Positions 58,412 through 64,000 of a stretch of 64,000 bases of DNA are shown in pieces; within the stretch, counting starts at the first letter, position 1; the number at the start of each line of letters is the position of its first letter. The notes beneath the pieces are model-generated. The model did no database searches and was not told where the DNA came from. It was given only the letters and a program-made list of their open reading frames with translations. Made by a program: the position numbers and the translations under genes. Where the stretch lies: NCBI GenBank assembly GCA_964017155.1, contig OZ024857.1:32841542-32905541 (forward strand), read 5' to 3'. Source of the DNA: Oasisia sp. SBJ-2009. Its lineage: Eukaryota > Annelida > Polychaeta > Sabellida > Siboglinidae.

Positions 58412-60213
58412 GTGGAGGGCGGAGGTTGGGTGGAGTGGCGAGGATGGGTTGAAGTGGGGAGGTTGGGTGGAGTGGTGTGGTTGGATGGAGTGCGTAGGTT
58501 GGGAGGAGTGGGGAGGTTGGGTGGAGTTGGGAGGTTGGATGGCGTGGGGAGGTTCGGTGGAGTGGGAAGGTTGGGTGGAATGCTGAAGTTGGGTGGTGTT
58601 CGGAGGTTGGGTGGAGTGCGGAGGTTGGGTGGATCGCGGAAGTTGCGTGGAGTACGGAAGTTGGGTGGTGTGCGGAAGTTGGGTGGAGTGCGGAAGTTGG
58701 CTGGAGTGCTCAGTTTGGGTTGAGTGCAGAGGTTGGGTGGAGTGCGGAAGTTGGGTGGAGTGCGGAAGTTGGGTGGAGTGCGGATGTTGGGTGGAGTGCG
58801 GAAGTTGTTTGGAGTGAGGAGATTCGGTGGAATGCGGAGGTTGGATGGAGTGCGAAGGTTGGGTGAAGTGGGGAGGTTGGGTGGCGTGAGGAGGTTTGGT
58901 GAAGTTGGGAGGTTGGGTGAAGTGGGGAGGTTGGGTGAAGTGGGGAGGTTGGGTGGAGTGGGGAGGTTGGGTGGAGTGGGGAGGTTGGGTGAAGTGGGGA
59001 GGTTGGGTTGAGTGGGGAGTTTGTATGAAGTGGGTAAGTTGTGTGGAGTGCGGAGGTTGGGTGGAGTGCGGAGGTTGCATGGAGTGCGGAAGTTGGGTGG
59101 AGTGCGGAAGTTGGGTGGAGTGCGGAGGTTGGGTGAAATGGGGAGGTTGGGTGGAGTGGGGAGGTTGGGTGGAGGGCTGAGGTTGGGTGGAGTGGGGAGG
59201 ATGGGTTGAAGTGGTGAGGTTGGGTGGAGTGGTGTGGTTGGTTGGAGTGCGTAGGTTGGGACGAGTGGGGAGGTTCGGTGGAGTTGGCAGGTTGGATGGC
59301 GTGGGGAGGTTCGGTGGAGTGGGGAGGTTGAGTGGAGTGCTGAAGTTGGGTGGTGTTCGGAGGTTGGGTGGAGTGCGGAGGTTGGGTGGAGCGCGGAAGT
59401 TGCGTGAAGTACGGAAGTTGGGTGGTGTGCGGAAGTTGGGTGGAGTGCGGAAGTTGGGTGGAGTGCGGTAGTTGGGTGGAGTGCGGATTTTGGGTGGAGT
59501 GCGGAAGTTGTTTGGAGTGCGGAGATTGGGTGGAATGCGGAGGTTGGATGGAGGGCGAAGGTTGGGTGAAGTGGGGAGGTTGGGTGGAGTGGGGAGGTTG
59601 GGTGAAGTAGGGAGGTTGGGTGAAGTGGGGAGGTTGGGTGGGGTGGGGATGTTGGGAGGAGTTCGGAGGTTGGATGGAGTGCAGAAGTTGGGTGGAGTGC
59701 GGAAGTTGGGTGGAGTGGGGACGTTGGGTGAAGTAGAGAGGTTGGGTGAAGTGGGGAGGTTGGGTGGGGTGGGGAGGTTGGGTGGAGTGGGGAGTTTGGG
59801 TGGAGTGGGGAGGATGGGTGAAGTGGGGAGGTTGGGTGAAGTGGGGAGGTTGGGTGGAGAGTGGAGGTTGGGTGGAGTGGGGAGGTTCGGTGGAGTGGGG
59901 AGGTTGGGTGCTCTGGGAAGGTAGGGTGAAGTGTGGAGGTTGTGTGGAGTGATGAGGTTGGGTGGAGTGGGGAGTTTGATTGGAGTGGGGAGGTTGGGTG
60001 ATTTGGGGAGGTTGGGTGGAGTGGGGAGGTTGGGTGATGTGGGGAGGTTGGGTGAAGTGGGGAGGTTGGGTGAAGTGGGGAGGTTGGGTTGAATGGGGAG
60101 GTTGTATGAAGTGGGGAGGTTGTGTGGAGAGTGGAGGTTAGATGGAGTGAAGAGGTTCGGTGGAGTGGGAAGGTTGGGAGCTCTGGGGAGGTAGGGTGAA
60201 GTGGGGAGGTTGC
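58412..60213 (+). repeat. HOR J, copy 2 (1,802 bp)
   Basis: This copy matches 50259-52060 at offset 8,153 bp and is directly followed by copy 3. It has GGGAAGGTTGGGAGC near 60170 where copies 1 and 3 have GGGGAGGTTGGGAGC, and GCGTGAAGTACGG near 59403 where copy 1 has GCGTGGAGTACGG. Confidence 0.93.
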
Positions 60214-62015
60214 GTGGAGGGCGGAGGTTGGGTGGAGTGGCGAGGATGGGTTGAAGTGGGGAGGTTGGGTGGAGTGGTGTGGTTGGATGGAGTGCGTAGG
60301 TTGGGAGGAGTGGGGAGGTTGGGTGGAGTTGGGAGGTTGGATGGCGTGGGGAGGTTCGGTGGAGTGGGAAGGTTGGGTGGAATGCTGAAGTTGGGTGGTG
60401 TTCGGAGGTTGGGTGGAGTGCGGAGGTTGGGTGGATCGCGGAAGTTGCGTGGAGTACGGAAGTTGGGTGGTGTGCGGAAGTTGGGTGGAGTGCGGAAGTT
60501 GGCTGGAGTGCTCAGTTTGGGTTGAGTGCAGAGGTTGGGTGGAGTGCGGAAGTTGGGTGGAGTGCGGAAGTTGGGTGGAGTGCGGATGTTGGGTGGAGTG
60601 CGGAAGTTGTTTGGAGTGAGGAGATTCGGTGGAATGCGGAGGTTGGATGGAGTGCGAAGGTTGGGTGAAGTGGGGAGGTTGGGTGGCGTGAGGAGGTTTG
60701 GTGAAGTTGGGAGGTTGGGTGAAGTGGGGAGGTTGGGTGAAGTGGGGAGGTTGGGTGGAGTGGGGAGGTTGGGTGGAGTGGGGAGGTTGGGTGAAGTGGG
60801 GAGGTTGGGTTGAGTGGGGAGTTTGTATGAAGTGGGTAAGTTGTGTGGAGTGCGGAGGTTGGGTGGAGTGCGGAGGTTGCATGGAGTGCGGAAGTTGGGT
60901 GGAGTGCGGAAGTTGGGTGGAGTGCGGAGGTTGGGTGAAATGGGGAGGTTGGGTGGAGTGGGGAGGTTGGGTGGAGGGCTGAGGTTGGGTGGAGTGGGGA
61001 GGATGGGTTGAAGTGGTGAGGTTGGGTGGAGTGGTGTGGTTGGTTGGAGTGCGTAGGTTGGGACGAGTGGGGAGGTTCGGTGGAGTTGGCAGGTTGGATG
61101 GCGTGGGGAGGTTCGGTGGAGTGGGGAGGTTGAGTGGAGTGCTGAAGTTGGGTGGTGTTCGGAGGTTGGGTGGAGTGCGGAGGTTGGGTGGAGCGCGGAA
61201 GTTGCGTGAAGTACGGAAGTTGGGTGGTGTGCGGAAGTTGGGTGGAGTGCGGAAGTTGGGTGGAGTGCGGTAGTTGGGTGGAGTGCGGATTTTGGGTGGA
61301 GTGCGGAAGTTGTTTGGAGTGCGGAGATTGGGTGGAATGCGGAGGTTGGATGGAGGGCGAAGGTTGGGTGAAGTGGGGAGGTTGGGTGGAGTGGGGAGGT
61401 TGGGTGAAGTAGGGAGGTTGGGTGAAGTGGGGAGGTTGGGTGGGGTGGGGATGTTGGGAGGAGTTCGGAGGTTGGATGGAGTGCAGAAGTTGGGTGGAGT
61501 GCGGAAGTTGGGTGGAGTGGGGACGTTGGGTGAAGTAGAGAGGTTGGGTGAAGTGGGGAGGTTGGGTGGGGTGGGGAGGTTGGGTGGAGTGGGGAGTTTG
61601 GGTGGAGTGGGGAGGATGGGTGAAGTGGGGAGGTTGGGTGAAGTGGGGAGGTTGGGTGGAGAGTGGAGGTTGGGTGGAGTGGGGAGGTTCGGTGGAGTGG
61701 GGAGGTTGGGTGCTCTGGGAAGGTAGGGTGAAGTGTGGAGGTTGTGTGGAGTGATGAGGTTGGGTGGAGTGGGGAGTTTGATTGGAGTGGGGAGGTTGGG
61801 TGATTTGGGGAGGTTGGGTGGAGTGGGGAGGTTGGGTGATGTGGGGAGGTTGGGTGAAGTGGGGAGGTTGGGTGAAGTGGGGAGGTTGGGTTGAATGGGG
61901 AGGTTGTATGAAGTGGGGAGGTTGTGTGGAGAGTGGAGGTTAGATGGAGTGAAGAGGTTCGGTGGAGTGGGGAGGTTGGGAGCTCTGGGGAGGTAGGGTG
62001 AAGTGGGGAGGTTGC
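60214..62015 (+). repeat. HOR J, copy 3 (1,802 bp)
   Basis: This is the direct tandem partner of copy 2. It shares the GCGTGAAG change with copy 2 (near 61205), so copies 2 and 3 are closest relatives and copy 1 is older or differently homogenised. It is followed by an L-type segment, as copy 1 is. Confidence 0.93.
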
Positions 62016-64000
62016 GTGGAGTGCGGAGGTTGGGTGGAGTGCGGAGGTTGCATGGAGTGCGGAAGTTGGGTGGAGTGCGGAAGTTGGGTGGAGTGGGGAG
62101 GTTGGGTGAAGTAGGGAGGTTGGGTGAAGTGGGGAGGTTGGGTGGGGTGGGGAGGTTGGGTGGAGTGGGGAGTTTGGGTGAAGTGGGGAGGTTGGGTGAA
62201 GTGGGGAGGTTGGGTGGAGTGGGGAGGTTGGGTGGAGTGGGGAGGTTGGGTGCTCTGGGGAGGTTGGGTGAAGTGGGGAGGTTGGGTGGAGTGAGGAGGT
62301 TGGGTGGAGTGGGGAATTTTAGTGGAGTGGTGAGGATGGGTGATTTGGGGAGGTTGGGTGCAGTGGGGAGGTTGGGTGATGTGGGGAGGTTGGGTGAAGT
62401 GGGGAGGTTGGGTGAAATGGGGAGGTTGGGTTGAATGGGGAGGTTGCATAGAGTGCGGAAGTTGGGTGGAGTGCGGAGGTTGCATGGAGTGCGGAAATTG
62501 GGTGGAGTGCGGAAGTTGGGTGGAGTGCGGAGGTTGGGTGAAGTGGGGAGGTTGTGTGGAGAGGGGAGGTTGGGTGGAGGGCGGAGGTTGGGTGGAGTGG
62601 GGAGGATGGGTTGAAGTGGGGAGGTTGGGTGGAGTGGTGTCGATGGGTGGAGTGCGTCGGTTGGGAGGAGTGGGGAGGTTGGGTGGAGTTGGGAGGTTGG
62701 ATGGCGTGGGGAGGTTCGGTGGAGTGGGGAGGTTGGGTGGAGTGCTGAAGTTGGGTGGTGTTCGGAGGTTGGGTGGAGTGCGGAGGTTGGGTGGAGCGCG
62801 GAAGTTGCGTGGAGTACGGAAGTTGGGTGGTGTGCGGAAGTAGGGTGGAGTGCGGAAGTTGGCTGGAGTGCTGAGTTTGGGTTGAGTGCAGAGGTTGGGT
62901 GGAGTGCGGAAGTTGGGTGGAATGCGGAAGTTGGGTGGAGTGCGGATGTTGGGTGGAGTGCGGAAGTTGTTTGGAGTGCGGAGATTGGGTTGAATGCGGA
63001 GGTTGGATGGAGTGCGAAGGTTGGGTGAAGTGGGGAGGTTGGGTGGTGTGGAGAGGTTGGGTGAAGTGGGGAGGTTGGGTTGAGTGCGAACTTTGGGTGG
63101 AGTGCGGACGTTGGGTGGAGTGGGGAGGTTGGGTGAAGTAGGGAGGTTGGGTGAAGTGGGGAGGTTGGGTGGAGTGGGGAGGTTGGGTGATGTGGGAGGT
63201 TGGGTGAAGTGGGGAGGTTGGGTGGAGTGGGGAGGATGGGTGAAGTGGGGAGGTTGGGTGAAGTGGGGAGGTTGGGTGGAGAGTGGAGGTTGGGTGGAGT
63301 GGGGAGATTCGGTAGAGTGGGGAGGTTGGGTGGTCTGGGGAGGTACGGTGAAGTGGGGAGGTTGGGTGGAGTGATGAGGTGGGTGGAGTGGGGAGTTTGA
63401 GTGGAGTGGGGAGGTTGGGTGATTTGGGGAGGTTGGGTGGAGTGGGGAGGTTGGGTGATGTGGGGAGGTTGGGTGAAGTGGGGAGGTTGGGTGAAGTGGG
63501 GAGGTTGGGTTGAGTGGGGAGGTTGTATGAAGTGGGTAAGTTGTGTGGAGTGCGGAGGTTGGGTGGAGTGCGGAGATTGCATGGAGTGCGGAAGTTGGGT
63601 GGAGTGCGGAGGTTGGGTGAAATGGGGAGGTTGGGTGGAGTGGGGAGGTTGGGTGGAGCGCGGAGGTTGGGTGGAGTGGGGAGGATGGGTTGAAGTGGGG
63701 AGGTTGGGTGGAGTGGTGTGGTTTGTTGGAGTGCGTAGGTTGGGACGAGTGGGGAGGTTCGGTGGAGTTGGCAGGTTGGATGGCGTGGGGAGGTTCGGTG
63801 GAGTGGGGAGGTTGGGTGGAGTGCTGAAGTTGGGTGGTGTTCGGAGGTTGGGTGGAGTGCGGAGGTTGGGTGGAGTGCGGAAGTTGGGTGGAGTGCGGAA
63901 GTTGGGTGGAGTGCGGATGTTGGGTGGAGTGCGGAGGTTGGGTGGCGTGCGGAGATTGGTTGGAATGCGGAGGTTTGGTGAAGTGGGGAGGTTGGGTGGA
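62016..64000 (+). repeat. HOR L, copy 3, cut by the window end
   Basis: This matches 52061-54027 at offset 9,955 bp. The offset is 9,919 after a two-monomer loss near 63181, then 9,973 after a three-monomer gain near 63450. The array continues past base 64000, so the right end of this copy is not seen. Confidence 0.88.

Larger units (their letters stand above)
1..64000 (+). repeat. 18-bp G-rich minisatellite array filling the whole window
   Basis: The entire window is head-to-tail copies of an 18-bp unit, consensus GGGAGGTTGGGTGGAGTG on the + strand. About 3,550 units are present, all in one orientation, and neither end of the array is inside the window. Common variants are C instead of G at unit position 1 (GTGCGG junction), A at position 5 (CGGAAG, almost always together with C at position 1), and GGTGAA for GGTGGA. 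Rarer signature units are GGTGATGTG, GGTGATTTG, GGTGCAGTG and GGTGCTCTG. Single-base and few-base indels shift the 18-bp phase at scattered points. Nothing in the window looks like unique DNA, a coding exon, an RNA gene or a mobile element. I do not recognise this as a named satellite family. The G-rich strand bias is typical of vertebrate-type minisatellites, but that is a resemblance, not an identification. Confidence 0.99.

Noticed and set aside
1..64000. Telomeric DNA
   Set aside because: The strand is G-rich with TTGGG and occasional TTAGG strings, but no TTAGGG, TTTAGGG or TTGGGG tandem runs exist; the period is 18 bp throughout.
1..64000. CRISPR array
   Set aside because: There are no spacers between repeats; units are contiguous and of one sequence family.
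1..64000. Recombination hotspot motifs (bacterial Chi GCTGGTGG, human PRDM9 13-mer CCNCCNTNNCCNC) as an explanation for the HORs
   Set aside because: Neither motif is present in the consensus unit on either strand; near matches in the C-rich strand fail at the required T. Unequal exchange between repeats is enough to explain the structure.
1..64000. Promoter or insulator built from CACCC/GGGTGG and GGGAGG boxes (KLF, SP or MAZ type sites)
   Set aside because: Such short G-rich strings occur in every monomer by composition alone, so they cannot be called regulatory sites without binding data.

Overview
The window contains no recognisable gene. All 64 kb is one tandem array of an 18-bp, G-rich minisatellite whose consensus on the + strand is GGGAGGTTGGGTGGAGTG (12 G, 4 T, 2 A). 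About 3,550 head-to-tail units run in the same orientation from base 1 to base 64000. I found no unique sequence, transposon, tRNA, rRNA, CRISPR array or inversion. Such a long homogeneous minisatellite points to a eukaryotic nuclear genome, probably a satellite-rich region (subtelomeric, pericentromeric, sex-chromosome or microchromosome-like) resolved by long-read assembly. The sequence alone does not name the species or the chromosomal position.

The monomers are not random variants of one another. They fall into a few subtypes: G-start units (GGGAGG...), C-start units (CGGAGG or CGGAAG...), and GGTGAA versus GGTGGA variants. Rare signature units (GGTGATGTG, GGTGATTTG, GGTGCAGTG, GGTGCTCTG) occur in a fixed order, giving a clear higher-order repeat (HOR) structure. 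On the left (1 to about 34,960) the HORs are long and almost identical: 2,397 bp (two copies), 2,313 bp (two), 6,393/6,357 bp (two), 3,083 bp (two), and a 4,930-bp block repeated 6,669 bp away. On the right (about 34,960 to 64,000) a related but distinct and more diverged set is used: modules of about 0.7, 1.8, 2.3 and 2.6 kb, plus short 179-, 228/306- and 271-bp duplications. Several boundaries fall out of the 18-bp register, which identifies recombination or slippage junctions.

Very long open reading frames occur on the - strand (the longest are 2,044 and 1,886 codons). They follow from the repeat itself: 18 is a multiple of three and the C-rich strand of the consensus has no stop codon in any frame, so it reads (HSTQPP)n, (TPPNLP)n or (LHPTSP)n. 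These ORFs slide between the three motifs at each indel, which argues strongly that they are not proteins.

The most interesting properties are structural. Every pair of G-start units contains a canonical four-tract G-quadruplex motif, so one strand could carry hundreds to thousands of G4s. The array has extreme strand asymmetry, and most cytosines of the + strand sit in a CpG of the C-start units. Duplicates differing by only a few bases over kilobases show recent, ongoing homogenisation.
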